The notes under the pieces: generated by a model
Databases searched by the model: none
Told to the model about the DNA's origin: nothing
The model's input: only the letters and a program-made list of their open reading frames with translations
Origin: Ptychodera flava
Lineage: Eukaryota; Hemichordata; Enteropneusta; Ptychoderidae
Reading direction: 5' to 3'
NCBI RefSeq assembly: GCF_041260155.1
Contig: NC_091935.1
Span: 6,997,501-7,061,500 of the forward strand
DNA length: 64,000 nucleotides
Position numbers and translations under genes: made by a program
Shown: positions 1 to 12,935 of the stretch, piece by piece
Layout of the letters: each line of letters opens with the position of its first letter
Position numbering within the stretch: the stretch's first letter is position 1

Positions 1-1480
1 TTAGTGAAAACAACATTCTTGCATTCTTGAAATAAATAATAAACAAATAAATATATAAATAATAAACAAATAAATAACTTTACTTCAACTGAGTATCTGT
101 ATGATGTTTTCAGATGTTGGGGAAAAATGTATAACATGACCGTTGTGATTTCAATGCACTTTCCACAACCCAGTGTCTGCCTTTCTATGACTACCCAAGA
201 TATTCAATGTTACTCCACTGTAATGACAGTCTGCCATTGGAATAGTCATTCATGGGCTAACTATAAAAGACCCATTAATGCCATTTTTTCCTCCTTTTTT
301 TCAGTATTTTTTTCCTGTGTGTCCACTACGTATTCTAGTCCTGAACTGCCTATTAGCCAGTCCACATTCCTGTGTGGAACAGGTTGAATGGTTATTTGAG
401 GAAAACTAGGCAGTCCATAGCAGTCCACCTGCCACATGCCAGTATTGGAAATATGACATGTTAAAATTTGAACATTCATCACTGGCTATGAATGTGAAAT
501 CAGACTCAGCCATGTGAAGTAACCATTCATTAGCAGTCCTATTGAATTCATGATAGAGGAAGATTGTCAATGGATTGAATGGTAGCTTACACATGTGGCG
601 GTAAAAATTTAGACATGCATTAATAAACTCCAAGGACTGACTTGTTGTCAATTCTCATGTTTTCACATCCCTATTGTCTATTTAATTTATATAAATTAGG
701 CGGCACTCATGTGTATAGTTGATTTTACTTGGGTTAAGTTTTTCAGGTGAAATTACTCATGTTTGCACTATAGAAATGCCACATGGGTCACATTTACCAG
801 TTAAATTGTTCATAGACCTAAATATTTAGTGGCTACAGAAGCAACGGTTTGCCATTTTAAAGTGACAGTATAAAGCTGTAATTTTTTGATTTTGTTAATA
901 TTTTTGTTAATGTATCAACTACACTTACTTCATTGGTTCACAAATTTAAGTTGAATTAGCTCGTTGATATTATCAATACAACCAACATACACTTTGTGTG
1001 CATGTATATTATAAAAGTTCACTGTTATTGTGTTCAATTGAAGTTTAGTCCAGACCAAAATGTGTTTACCAACAATAACAATGCTGACTGTACATAATAC
1101 AGGTTGTGAAGACTGGATATTTGAACGTGTTTTAGAAAATAGAAAACATTAGCAATACTGGCTAACATGACTTTGAAAAAGGAGAAAAACCTGTAGTCGA
1201 TGTACGAAGAACACAATTTCTGCCAAAATTATGAAGTTACAGCCTATCCCTTAAATATAATTAGCATTGGTTTCATTCATCTCCATTCAAAAAAACGAGA
1301 CCAGGGATTTTCAGTATAAACCAATGAATATGACAAGAGGGAAGTCATGTAGATTGCTGCAAACGTCTGTGAGCAGCCTCTAAATAGTCTAAATTAAATC
1401 AGCACAGATCAAATTTTAAACATCGTTTATTTTTATTTTCAAAATGTGCAATAATAAACATGTTCACCGCTAATATTCCA
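1..1480. other. AT-rich intergenic sequence without a recognised gene
   Basis: No reading frame here looks coding. The first 80 bases are low-complexity AAATAAATAAT-type sequence. Positions 100-660 contain loose inverted words around CATTCATGG/CCATTCAT but no clean terminal repeats or target duplication. Confidence 0.6.
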
Positions 1481-2345
1481 TATGATCGGAACCTGCATTC
1501 TATTGAAAGGTACTCACATTTCCAGACGTAATATGGTTGGATCTGTCATTAAATTTTTCTCATACGGTCCACGTTTTCGCGTACGTCCGTCAGCAACTGG
1601 CTATGATGTGCAGTCATGTACATGTACGTCAGATCATCACACAACGTCGAACACACTTGCGACGGTTCTGCATCTGCCATTGTAAAACTTTCGCGATTAC
1701 AACTTACATAAAACTTAATGGAAACGCAGTACAGGTACTGTTCATCCCCAACCGTTCAAAAGTCGAGCCGGATGGACTAACGGTTCTGACGATGTATGAT
1801 GTCGTGACTTTGGAAAGAGTTGTGTTGGAAGAGTGGACGGGACGCAAAAGGGTATGAACGTAAGAGTCCCGTAAATGAGTATGCTTGGATTTAACGAGGC
1901 TGATCAGAATTGCAATAGGGTTCACTTAGTGTGTTGGACGTCCGTATTTTAACTGATCTATTCATATAAAGTCAATTTTTGCTTATTAGAAAAATCTAAA
2001 AGAACAATTTACGCGTACTTGAAATGTCAAAATTTTGCGACGATCACGACCCTTGACCTTTCGAATTTGACACGATCACATTGCATCTCTCAAATGAGAT
2101 TGCGCAGATTTGTTGAAGTAATGGCTGTTCACACCAGCTGAATCTTACGAATTATGGCTGATTTCTCGGTCATTTCTTCCCCAGTGACGACACATTTTGA
2201 GTCAAAACAGCAAGTGAGTTAGGTCTAAGTGGTAATGTTTCAGTTGGCATGAAGGTAAAGTGTATTTCCCCGCGACAGTGTTGGATGCAGTGACCGAGAT
2301 AGCAAGTCGTCGTGGACGATAATTTTCCATTCATCCGGTAAGTAT
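1481..2345. promoter_or_regulatory. CpG-denser patch, possible promoter region
   Basis: CG dinucleotides are visibly more frequent here than in the AT-rich flanks (for example around 1565-1680 and 2020-2060). The patch holds a candidate first coding exon at 2154-2213 and a GTAAGT donor at about 2340. This is compatible with a promoter plus first exon, but no TATA or initiator element decides it. Confidence 0.25.
2154..2213 (+). CDS. Candidate first coding exon, gene unrecognised
   Basis: An ATG at 2154 opens a 20-codon frame beginning MADFSVISSPVTTHF and running to a GTGAGT donor at 2214, where the frame would otherwise hit a stop after three more codons. It lies in the CpG-denser patch, as a first exon would. 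The protein is not recognised. The nearest plausible downstream exon on this strand is 5941-6068, but direct joining is phase-compatible only with a less natural frame, so a middle exon would have to be missing or unseen. It may be chance. Confidence 0.2.
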
Positions 2346-2758
2346 TTGAAATGCATATTTATAAAGGGCAATTACGAAATTAGTATGCCTTATAGAGAGG
2401 CTTTTCTCTGCACATTGATGTTTTCCTGGGAAGCTTGGTTTTGTATATGGCCCGACATTTTTAACCTGAGCTTTAGGGGTGAAAAGAAAGTACGTATCTG
2501 TATACCTGGACAGGGCGGAGGGAGGTGTACAGTGGGCCATTAACGCAAAACAAAGCTGGGCTTGAACAACGCCTAAGCTAAGTTTGCGTCCATGGTCTCA
2601 CTCAGTGCAAAAACACTGCTATAAAAAAATAGGCGAAATGAAAATATTAAAAGAAAACCAAACTACCGGTAGATCGTAGGATGAACATGGCTATGTAACT
2701 TATGATTGTTTGTACCACCCGGTCTTACTTGCATTTTTTACTTCTTTTGTATACATGG

Positions 2759-4676
2759 CAGGGAAAGACACTTATTTTTTTATCCACTTGCCCTTCGGGC
2801 AAGTGGGGGGTTCAGTTCACTTGCCCGAATTGGAAAACCACTTGCCCAGTATAATTTACGTGTTTGAAAAAAGCTAAAACATTGGTTTTTATTTCACTCA
2901 CTTTATTTTGAAAATTATGTTATCATGAGAAAATGTCAGACATTCTCATAGGGTTCTCTTCACACTTCTAAGAGTGCTGGATGGCTCATTTATATTCCAT
3001 TAATTACTAAAGCCCCATTACCTGTATCTTTTAGCATTCTTTATGTGATTTTACTTCTGAACTAAAACAAGTTTTTTTGGAATTTGCTCTTTCAGGGTTG
3101 GAATACAAGTATTGTTAACTGCCCAGTGAGACTGCATGTGCAATTTTGAACAAGAAAAATAATAAATATGTGCCCAAATGTAAAATGGCACCCCATGCAA
3201 ATATAGCAAAACCAGTGTGCACCGTGCATATATGCATTTGAATATTCACGGAAACAACAGAGTAGTCCAATGTAATGCATAGTGTTGAATGTTTTCAACT
3301 GGGACATGCTTTGTTTTCTTTTTAGTATGGTGGGAAATCATAATAACGGTTAAAATGTAAATTTACTTGTCCAATTTTTCACTAAAGAATGTTTTGTAAA
3401 GCAGTAAAAGACTATAAGCTTATCCTGTAAATGGGTAGAATTTAAAGAAAACCAGAGAAAATAGGAAGCCTTTTTAGGTCAACAAATTTCAAGATTTACA
3501 GCTAGTGGGGCTTTCATATTCATAGAAAAAATTCTAACAGTTCATATGTTTGTATGTTTACTTTCTTGGGTTAATGTACAAATAATAACAGCCATTTCAA
3601 TTGTACCTTCAAGGTCTTTTTGCTTTTAAAAGTTTTAACTTATCTATACAGAAAGAAAAAATCTGTAGCTATAAAGGAATGTTTTGAAGCTTCTGAAAAA
3701 TAATGTACTTCTTTGTCATGTTTTTACTGCGCTTATATCATACACCAGCCCTATAAAGTTTGAATTGCCATTGCACTATACCAGTATCCTATGTTTTTCT
3801 AATAACCTAGGTGGTCTTATTATTGCTCATGCGCAGACTAAATAGAATTAAAACCAACAACCTAAGGCGTCGGTGTTTTTCAATGTGTGTAAAAGCTGAA
3901 TTTCTCGATGTCAAACTCGCTCCAATTGCTTCTTGACAGTCATTTTAGAATGGGAAAATTCACAAACAGAGAGGTTGGTCGCCACGGACAAGTAACTTTT
4001 GGCTTATTGACCTGAAAATTAAGTCAGTGTTTGTTGAAAATTCAAAGACTTGACCCGTTGACACCAAATATTGCTCATGACTTCATTGCATGCGGTCTTG
4101 CCACTCACTGTCCCTCAACAAGTTAACATTGAAGAGTACGTTTTAGTAAAAGTCCAATTTTATGTGGTGATTTTTAACCACTGGACTTTATTTTTACATT
4201 ATTATAAAAGTTCATACAAAGCACAAAAACCGCTGTGTGTTTCTTTTTTTAACCGTATCGACATATTGTGAGACACCGTAACTTCACAGTCAATGCAATG
4301 AACTTTGGTGAACGTACGTTCCACCAGCTGAACAGCTTTTTCATATGCAAAATCAGCGTACGGTAATTTACGGGTACCGGTGTATTGTTTGAACTGGATT
4401 TTATTGACAGCGATTATTATATATTGATTCTTTTCGTCAACTCTTCATGCAATTTTATGAAAAATCTTATGGAAATGTTCACAATGACATAATATGATTA
4501 TTTTTTTTTTGTTGTTAAGTCCGTGTTCCCTCACCAGAAAATCGCTCTCGTGAATTAGATTTCTAGGTAATTATTTTTTTCACTTGTCCCGTCGGCAGTG
4601 GCATCGGAGGTTCACTTGCCCGAACGCGACTTTCACTTGCCCCGGGCAATCGGACAACCCTTAGTGTCTTTCCCTG
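2759..4676. mobile_element. hAT-like non-autonomous DNA transposon, 1.9 kb, 5-bp TSD
   Basis: The ends are inverted repeats: the left begins CAGGGAAAGACACTTA and the right ends TTAGTGTCTTTCCCTG. The 5-bp duplication CATGG flanks it at 2754-2758 and 4677-4681. The CAGGG terminus is typical of hAT elements. The word CACTTGCCC and its complement are iterated several times inside both ends (2790-2855 and 4580-4650), like subterminal transposase sites. No transposase frame is present, so it is non-autonomous. Confidence 0.85.
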
Positions 4677-4681
4677 CATGG

Positions 4682-5104
4682 TTACTTTTAAAATCCATTG
4701 TTAATATGATATTGCCAGGTAAGAAGCCTTGTATTGAAAGACAGAAAAAATATTTAAAAATGTGATACGTCTTAATTTTCAAGGGACAGCAGCTGTAATT
4801 TTTTTGCCTCATGTATTAACATACTTTAACATACTTTCTTGTATTGATTCAAATTATGAATTGTGATGCCCTCACTTTGTAAAGATGTACATAAATTAAT
4901 CAGAATAGTGGCTGTGGCAACTAGTCAAGTCAATACAACGTACACAAGCCCAATACATTTCTAGACATATATGTTACACTTTCAATGTATTAATTTTGCA
5001 CTCGCAAAGATGTATGTAAAAAGTTCCTGTATGTGTATGTAACAAATTACACACATGTTCTGAAACTTTATTGTAAAGTTGTCGTCTTAATAAATGTTGC
5101 TAAG
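4682..5104. other. Spacer between two hAT-like elements
   Basis: AT-rich sequence with no gene or repeat that I can support. Confidence 0.5.
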
Positions 5105-5109
5105 TTCAT

Positions 5110-5912
5110 CAGGGTTCGAAATTTATTTTTTTGTTTGGTGGTCAAGTTTGACCACCAGATTCAAATTTTGGTGGTCATTTGCAAAATTCTGGTGGTCAAA
5201 AATAATTGTCATTGTCAGAGTGTAATTCTTGTGGAGGTCAGGGTCCATAGGGGTGAATAGTGGGCTGACATCTTGTTCTGGAACCATTCCACTATGCTGC
5301 TACTCGTGTTACGTTGGTCTATGTTGGATGCCCAGTAAAATCCACTAGAAAATTTTCAGTATTTTCACAACTTGAAATGAGTGCATGAGTGACTGACTGA
5401 CTGTAAGTTTTGACAGAATTACAAACTGAGTTATCAAGAAATGACAATTACTGCTGATAACATGACAATTATTGCATTTTTTTTTGGACTTATGAAGTTT
5501 TGTCAGAGTTTTGTACAATGAGATGTTATGCAACATTTGCAGACTTAATCACAATAATCATAGCAGTAAACAGTAAAACAAAGAGAGACATTGTCTATCC
5601 AAAGGAACGCCTCACTTGGGTAGATTGGAGTGGGGTTGAAGGACTGACATTGAACCAAAGTGGAGGGACTGTGATTGAACAGACAAGATGTGTACTAGAT
5701 AACTGCTATATCTATCTCTGAGGATAATATATTGTTTCTGGATACTCCTAGCAATAAACTGTGAGAGGAATGTAAGACTTACAGCTTTGCAGCACTAGTG
5801 TGACCTCCGAAAATTTGGTGGTCAACATTGACCACCCACAACAGAATCTGGTGGTCCAAATGAGATAATTGGTGGTCTTTTGACGCATGACCACCGGGTA
5901 TTTCGAACCCTG
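5110..5912. mobile_element. hAT-like non-autonomous DNA transposon, 0.8 kb, 5-bp TSD
   Basis: The terminal inverted repeats are CAGGGTTCGAAAT at the left and ATTTCGAACCCTG at the right. The target duplication TTCAT lies at 5105-5109 and 5913-5917. The word GGTGGTCA and its complement TGACCACC are iterated near both ends (5138-5200 and 5815-5895). There is no transposase frame. Its right end lies only 28 bp before the splice acceptor of the exon at 5941. Confidence 0.88.
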
Positions 5913-5940
5913 TTCATTCTCTCTTTCGTTTTCATTTCAG

Positions 5941-6068
5941 TGTGCATGTCAGCCAAGGCCCAAGAGAAATTTGGCAAGAATAATCATGACTTACGTAAAG
6001 AAGTCTTCAATGTCAAATTTCAAAACAAAATAGGACATGAAAGACAAGACTTGGCCAGAGTTAAATGA
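5941..6068 (+). CDS. Terminal exon of an unrecognised protein
   Basis: A strong polypyrimidine tract and acceptor (ending TTTCATTTCAG at 5940) opens a frame of 41 codons to a TGA at 6066-6068. The frame uses two bases of the first codon, then reads CMSAKAQEKFGKNNHDLR and ends in KIGHERQDLARVK. It is basic, hydrophilic and probably helical. A possible ATTAAA poly(A) signal follows at 6142-6147. The upstream exons are not identified, because most of the preceding 3 kb is transposon. A small mitochondrial or ribosomal-type protein is possible, but I do not recognise the family. Confidence 0.4.
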
Positions 6069-6147
6069 ACTCTTTTAAAAACTAATCTTTGACTAAATCA
6101 CTTTTCACTGTGTCTATGAAATTTGTTGAAGCCAAAAATTTATTAAA

Positions 6148-7304
6148 TTGGTCATCAGACTTACAGATATGTTTTGTGCTTTTTATTTTGAACGTTTGGA
6201 AAGGTGAGTCTGCTTGTGTTTGCTGTGTTCAGGTGAGTCAGAGTTGCTTTTAACTCTGTTTGGCCTGTCTTAGTTTTAGGCCAAATATGGTTAAATTACA
6301 TCTCCAACCAATTGTATCATATAATTCACCGTAAGAGGCTGTGTAAAAGTACTTGATTTTACTGGAATTTGATTTCACTTATTTGATGTTTGCTTACACC
6401 TTGCAAACATGCAAGTGTAACAATGTTTACCGATTCATAACGGCAACATCAAAATAAGTAAAATCGGGTGTCAAATCAGTACTTTTCATGGTGCTCTTTT
6501 TCTGCCAGGATGACCCTGTCATTCATATGTGCATTCAAATAACCATTCGTTCACATACATGTGAGTGGATTCAGAATAACCATTCGTTCACATGTATGTG
6601 AATGGCTAGCTCATTTAAATATTTCGGCCTATACACATGTTACCCACGTGCTTCTGAAATGAATGTGGACTTCCTGACTGCCTATTCCCTATGCACATGC
6701 ATTACGCCATGCCAACTAGCCATGTGAATGCTAATTTCACATGGTACTGACAGGCATTCCTGTTCTATAAGGGTTATTTCCTATAGCATGATGAAATAAC
6801 CAGTTTCAACCGAGCCTCTGTATCATTACCAACAATTATTGCTGTTGACAAATGAAGTCAATTTTCAATAATAATATTGCTCATTTTACACATAACAACT
6901 GCATTGTGAGGTTTAAGACTTGGTATTTCATCATGCTACAAGAAGTTTAACAAGGAACTCCAGCTTCAACAAGGAAAAAAAATGCTGAAAAATATTCTCT
7001 GTCTGTCATGGTGTAAAAATTTTGGTGGCCCACCCCTTACCTTCCCTGGAATTTCATGGCCCACCCCAAGAACACTCATTTTTTTCGTGGCCCCCCCCAT
7101 TTTCTCTTCCGGCCCCCCCCTGCCGTTAATTGTGCTCGGTCCCTTAATCTACAAATATCACGTTTATGTTCTCAGTTTCATGTGTTGATGAGCAAGTCAA
7201 CAATGGTCAATATATGAAATGGAACGAATTTATACAACGCATTGTAAATCACAGGTGAAGACCCTACAGCTGTGCACATTTGCTTGTGTTGTAACAGTAC
7301 GCCG
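6148..7304. other. Non-coding stretch with a short dyad repeat
   Basis: No gene is supported. It contains the duplicated dyad at 6536-6606 and C-rich runs at 7020-7130, but no complete element. Confidence 0.45.
6536..6606. repeat. Two direct copies of a dyad-symmetric word
   Basis: AACCATTCGTTCACAT occurs at 6541-6556 and 6578-6593. Each copy is followed by a near-complementary TGTGAGTGG or TGTGAATGG, so each unit is an imperfect palindrome centred on ACATGT. It could be a fragment of a small foldback element. Confidence 0.55.
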
Positions 7305-8026
7305 ATGAACCAAATACGATATTGAGTACAAAACTTTATCTTTACAGAGAAGAAAATGGAAACCTCGAACAAAAGAATACACAAAGTTGAAACGTTGCAA
7401 GTTCAGAATGAAAAAAAGTAAAAAGAAGAGCCATGGCTTTAGCGCGACAGGATTCTACAAGGATTCTACAAGGATATCAACGAGTGAAACTGTACACCGG
7501 GACCAAACTGCCGTGTCACAAAGTTATGCTCTCATGGTGATAGAAAGAATACGAAATCTTTAAAAAACAATTAGCAAATAAGTTGTCAGCTGGAGGATCA
7601 CTTCTTACTAAACAGCTATCGGATGATATTTATATCACGAAATATCTATCGGATATTTCATACATGACTAATGGCGTGCCGCATAGGTACGCTTTATCAC
7701 TCGTTGAAAAAATGGAGGGACTTGAAGAAATGCTTATAAATGTATCATTGGTCAATGAGAATATGTCCGATGGGGTCCCTTTGGATTTCTCCGATTTATC
7801 CAATGTAAAATCACATATTTCATCACCCATTACTAGTCGGTGCAATGTTGGCTCTATTGAAAGTGCATCACACTTATCCCGAGATAGCAGAGTACATCGC
7901 AGTACATTTCAGCTGAAAGACCACGGCGTCAATCGCATAAGATCAGAATGTGCAAAAAAATCATCAGAGTTTAGAATTTTTGGAAAAATTTGTTACTTTC
8001 AAATATTGACCGCAAGTGTGTTTTAG
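7305..8026 (+). other. Coding-like stretch in two overlapping frames, unrecognised
   Basis: Two long open frames follow each other. The first is open from about 7305 to 7563 (passing a CTTTACAG acceptor at 7347) and reads through a very basic segment beginning RRKWKPRTKEYTKLKRC. The second is open from about 7544 to a stop at 8024-8026 and includes LVEKMEGLEEMLINVSLVNE. Residue composition looks protein-like in both. The frame change may be a decayed gene, an unseen intron or chance. No family is recognised. It sits directly upstream of a 59-bp minisatellite. Confidence 0.25.
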
Positions 8027-8170
8027 TGAGAATGGCGTGCAAAAAACGCTTGACCTCTGTAAAAATTGATGTCAACAACAGTACTCTTGTGTTATCTCGG
8101 AAACAACGTCACGTATATTCTTTTTTAATTGAAGTCATCGTATACGTCTACAAATAAATGAACTTTATTC

Positions 8171-8995
8171 TGTAATCCTTGACATATCATTCCATATTTT
8201 CATTGTCAATGATTTGCCTGTTTCTGGGCTGCAATCCTTGACATATCATTCCATATTTTCATTGTCAATGATTTGCCTGTTTCTGGGCTGCAATCCTTGA
8301 TATATCATTCCATATTTTCATTGTCAATGATTTTCCTGTTACTGGGCTGCAATCCTTGACATATCATTCCATATTTTCATTGTCAATGATTTGCCTGTTT
8401 CTGGGCTGCAATCCTTGACATATCATTCCATATTTTCATCGTCAATGATTTGCCTGTTTCTGGGCTGCAATCCTTGACATATCATTCCATATTTTCATCG
8501 TCAATGATTTGCCTGTTTCTGGGCTGCAATCCTTGACATATCATTCCATATTTTCATTGTCAATGATTTGCCTGTTTCCGGGCTGCAATCATTGACATAT
8601 CATTCCATATTTTCATCGTCAATGATTTGCCTGTTTCTGGGCTGCAATCATTGACATATCATTCCATATTTTCATCGTCAATGATTTGCCTGTTTCTGGG
8701 CTGCAATCCTTGACATATCATTCCATATTTTCATCGTCAATGATTTGCCTGTTTCTGGGCTGCAATCATTGACATATCATTCCATATTTTCATTGTCAAT
8801 GATTTGCCTGTTTCTGGGCTGCAATCCTTGACATATCATTCCATATTTTCATTGTCAATGATTTGCCTGTTTCCGGGCTGCAATCATTGACATATCATTC
8901 CATATTTTCATTGTCAATGATTTGCCTGTTTCTGGGCTGCAATCCTTGACATATCATTCCATATTTTCATTGTCAATGATTTGCCTGTTTTAGTA
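8171..8995. repeat. 59-bp minisatellite, about 14 units
   Basis: About 14 head-to-tail copies of a 59-bp unit beginning TGCAATCCTTGACATATCAT and ending CCTGTTTCTGGGC. The copies differ by only a few substitutions. Each unit contains an internal dyad, ATCATTGAC...GTCAATGAT, which is perfect in the CATTGAC variants and has one mismatch in the CCTTGAC variants. Confidence 0.97.
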
Positions 8996-10824
8996 GTATT
9001 CCTCAACGAGTCATGATCACTTCTTCGATACGTCAATTTTCAATCGTAAAATGGATTCTGGGTTGTTATTATTGGTGAGATATCTGATATTTTCGCTGCA
9101 TATAAGACGCTTTTTAGAATGAAGTAACTGGTAGCTTACTTTTATATATAGTCTTACAGTGTATACAGTGTATATACAGTGTATATAGTGTGATTGCGGT
9201 TTTCTAAGGATGACAGGTAGAATTTGTCTGCACAAATTGAGTTGTTTCGTTTTGATACTTCGCTGAAATGTGTGTACTTTTCCAGTAAGAATTTCAAAGG
9301 TTAGTAGATGTCGAAACGTTTTACAACCTGCTTATTTTATTTAATGTGTGATGTTATAAATGTAAAGTAATTGATGTGAATTTATAGGAAGATACTCCAT
9401 CGTATGATTGAGTGTCACAATGAAGGGATTCCTTGAATATGAAGTCCGACCAAACTATTTAACAATATACACTGAGACATTTCCATGTTAGAGAAAAGTC
9501 TCAGGCTGTATACATGTTTCTGACTTCAAAGTTATCACTCACAACTAACATAGGTCATGTCGTTCTACCATCTCGCCCGTTGCTTCAATTTAATTACCGA
9601 AAACATTATCAAAAAATTATCAAACTAGTCTTCCAATAGGACTGGGCATATATGACGTAAGGGTTTAGTTCACGACAAAGCGTTAATGAGTTCGATCTAG
9701 TTTCTGCCTTGTACTAAAAGAAAGATGAATATAGAAACTGCAATACCAGATACAAAAGAGATAGACCAAAGCCTTAAGAGCAAAAAGATTTTTACCCAGT
9801 AATAGGACTACAACATGACTGAACGATCACAACCAACCAATTTATCGCCAGGTAAACTTGGAGGTAGGTCCTTACATGATTCAATGTGACCAGTCCTTTG
9901 CCACACGATAATTTCAATGGCTGAAAACATGGGCATATATGAATTACAATATTTCCTATAAAATAATTAATTAATATCGTCAGTGAAAGTGAGTAGTCAC
10001 TTGCAGGTGCCACGCATATCATATACGGAAGACCGCTCAACGATAACTGAAAATTACAATATACTGCTGAAGAGTGTTCGCCGTACAAGAGTTTTACTCT
10101 ACAGCTTCCATCACACACGTGTTCTTCTCAACACTCCTGTTGATAACAATATATATTAGCTGTCCACTCGGGCCAGTAGCTGCAGCTTTTAATTTTTTTC
10201 ACTAATTTTGTTTGTCAATGTTAAGTACCGTAATATCTCTTTCAACTCTGGCGTTCTATTCCCCAAAGCATTTGGATGTACCATAGACCCTCGAGAAAAA
10301 CGCAGTTTGAACATGAGAACTGCATTGTTTTTGTTGATAATTGAAGTGTAAACAATAATATAACGTATTTTACATCTAAAGACGCTATTTTGACAAGCTT
10401 AATCGTAAGTGTTTCAACATACTTTAGAAGAAATTGTAATTAAAATACAAAAACAAAAAAATGAAAAAAAATAATCAAAAGCCTAAGCTACTTGCTGTCC
10501 CCTTTAATAATTGGTTTGAAAAGCACGATAATGGCACTAATTTTGCAAAAGATACTTCACTAATAAGTTATAAATTTTAATAAATCATCATGGCGGCTGG
10601 ATATCTTTTCAAAGCACTTATTGAAATGTTAGTTGTTCCAGCTTTGCGGGAAAATGTTCAAATTACAACACTAGAGGCCGCCACAACTGATAGAAGGAAT
10701 CGGCCAACTTAAACGAAAGTAAGGGAAAATACTAAGATAGGCGGCGGTAGTACGTAAAGGATTGGAGCCATGGCGTAATATCATATTTTCTCAAGTCGCT
10801 GCTTTCTGATTTTTGTTACTACTG

Positions 10825-10825
<1 letters not shown>

Positions 10826-10868
<43 letters not shown>
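10826..10868. repeat. (ATT)n microsatellite
   Basis: About 13 uninterrupted ATT units followed by ATC variants. Confidence 0.95.
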
Positions 10869-11276
10869 CATCATCGATGAAACGACATTTCTCTCTGTAT
10901 ACTTAATGATATCAACATAATAAAGTACGTTTAACAACCACACTTGTTATAGTTTACTATAATTTTGAGACACAAACAAGCTCCACACTGTACAGGAAAG
11001 AAATTGCTAATTCTATTCTTCGTGATTGTCAAATGTTATAAATAACTAAAAATTTATAACTTGTGATTTTATTGTGATGGAAAACTGTAAGTAGAAAGCA
11101 GAGTCAATCGGTCTACACAAATCAACAGTTTTGTATCCCTGAATGAACATTTTAAGAATTTGGAAACAGTCATTAAATAGAATTATGTTACGAACTGTAC
11201 GAAGGTAACTCATTCCTTTGGCTCGAAGTTGTACGGCTCCGCGAAAAACACTCGTATACGGTGACGTCAAACAGAG

Positions 11277-11282
11277 AGAGAG

Positions 11283-11373
<91 letters not shown>

Positions 11374-11414
11374 TATAATATAATATAATATAATATAATA
11401 TAATATAATATAAT
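11277..11414. repeat. (AT)n and (AATAT)n microsatellite
   Basis: A short GA run leads into about 40 AT dinucleotides, which pass into a pentanucleotide TAATA array. Confidence 0.95.
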
Positions 11415-12935
11415 TGATAACAAGTAGAAAACAGGACTTAGCAGGCGTTACTCAGAGTTTCACGCTACATGTGTTCTCTGTAGCGATCATCAGTGTCTGT
11501 GTGGGTGTGTGTAGTTGTATGTGTGCATTTATATGTGTGTAAAACCGTCATTTATATATTTACGTTTGTGACGGAAACTTGCTGCTATCTATGCTGGTTT
11601 AATCATGTAGTAACTTATTTGTACATCGATAGCGTGGCGCAGCTTCATATTCTATCCCTATTTCCTATCGATCCCGGCACGAAGAACAAAAATCATACTT
11701 ACAAAGTTCAGCTCAGATATTTGTCCATTAATTAAGCAATTAAATTTTTATTTTTTGCAAAAATCGTGAAAGATTTTATATTGACAGAGAAACTGATGGC
11801 TGCCGTTTAGGTCTACATTAAAAAAGATCATATAAAATCTTGACAATGCAAACATGGATTACAAATTTATCACAAGTTTCGTCGAACTTTCATGACTATT
11901 TTTAGAAAACATTTATGGTGCCTTTATGATCACTTTCATGAGACATATACCGAAGTACGAAACGAAACGAACTTGGATATTGTTATAAATTACCGTTAAA
12001 ATTACAAACTTTAGGGTCTGAAAAGGAGAGCAAACTTTCTATTGTTTTCATTTCCGAAAACTACACGCCAAAAAGTAGATTTTGTATACAAATATGCGTG
12101 AAACATAAAGGTCGCATTTATCCTCAACCTAGGATTTAATTTTCCACGTATATGCTGCCATATAGAAGATCTTTTTGGTTTGTTTTCAGAAATAACATCT
12201 TAAAGTACCATCCATCGTTGTCAATTTTACTATTTAATGACATAGGAAAATGTGATACTTGATGTTGAAGGTATTTTCATTACCTTTAAGAGCGCTACAA
12301 AGTTGTGCATTTCAGACTGTTCATTTAAGCCGAAAAAAAATGTGCATAAAATTGTACTAAATGGGATTTCGTTATATGTTTGACGTAAATCGGACGAAAA
12401 TTGCATAAACGCACATTTTACAATTTATGGATCATTTATGGGTCGACTTATACGGCATAAATTCGTTTTTTTCACCCTGTGGGTGATCATTCAATGAAGT
12501 AGAAGATGAAATTAATTTTATGTTCAAATGTACATTGTATTCGTTAGAAAACAAATGTTGGGCTTACTTAAGAAATACATTGATTGATGAGATGGAACAC
12601 AATTACACAGTGATTTCTTAAGTGAAATTTATCCCTTTTATTTATGCCTTTAAATACGTTACATTGCATTACAGGGAATACTTCCATTTTCCCATAGTAC
12701 TTTCTTGAATTTTCCACTGTTACATATCTTTATTGCGTTTATTCATATGTCAGATTGGTGTACAGTTCTTTGAAAATCCGTATAATTCTGTTCTGTGGCC
12801 AATCGGAAAACGCATGCGCAATAATTGTACCGAGATAACGCTCCTCGATAGCGGTATATTACTTGTACAGCAGTTGTTCTTGTAAACTTGTATTATTTTT
12901 TAACAGAGCCATTGAGTCCTATCAAATCAGACTCG

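Larger units (their letters stand above)
8996..12905. other. Intergenic sequence with microsatellites
   Basis: No gene is recognised. It holds a short TATACAGTG-type repeat (about 9157-9191), an ATT microsatellite (10826-10868) and a long AT microsatellite (11277-11414). The last part before the aldo-keto reductase should contain its promoter. A TTTTTAACAG acceptor-like site ends at 12906, so a non-coding first exon may lie further upstream. Confidence 0.5.

Noticed and set aside
1537-1857. 106-codon plus-strand frame with a protein-like tail (around 1735-1857)
   Set aside because: The tail looks plausible, but no family is recognised and no splice pair or start supports it.
8171-8995. Possible CRISPR-like array
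   Set aside because: Whole 59-bp units repeat without unique spacers, in an animal-type genome; it is a minisatellite.
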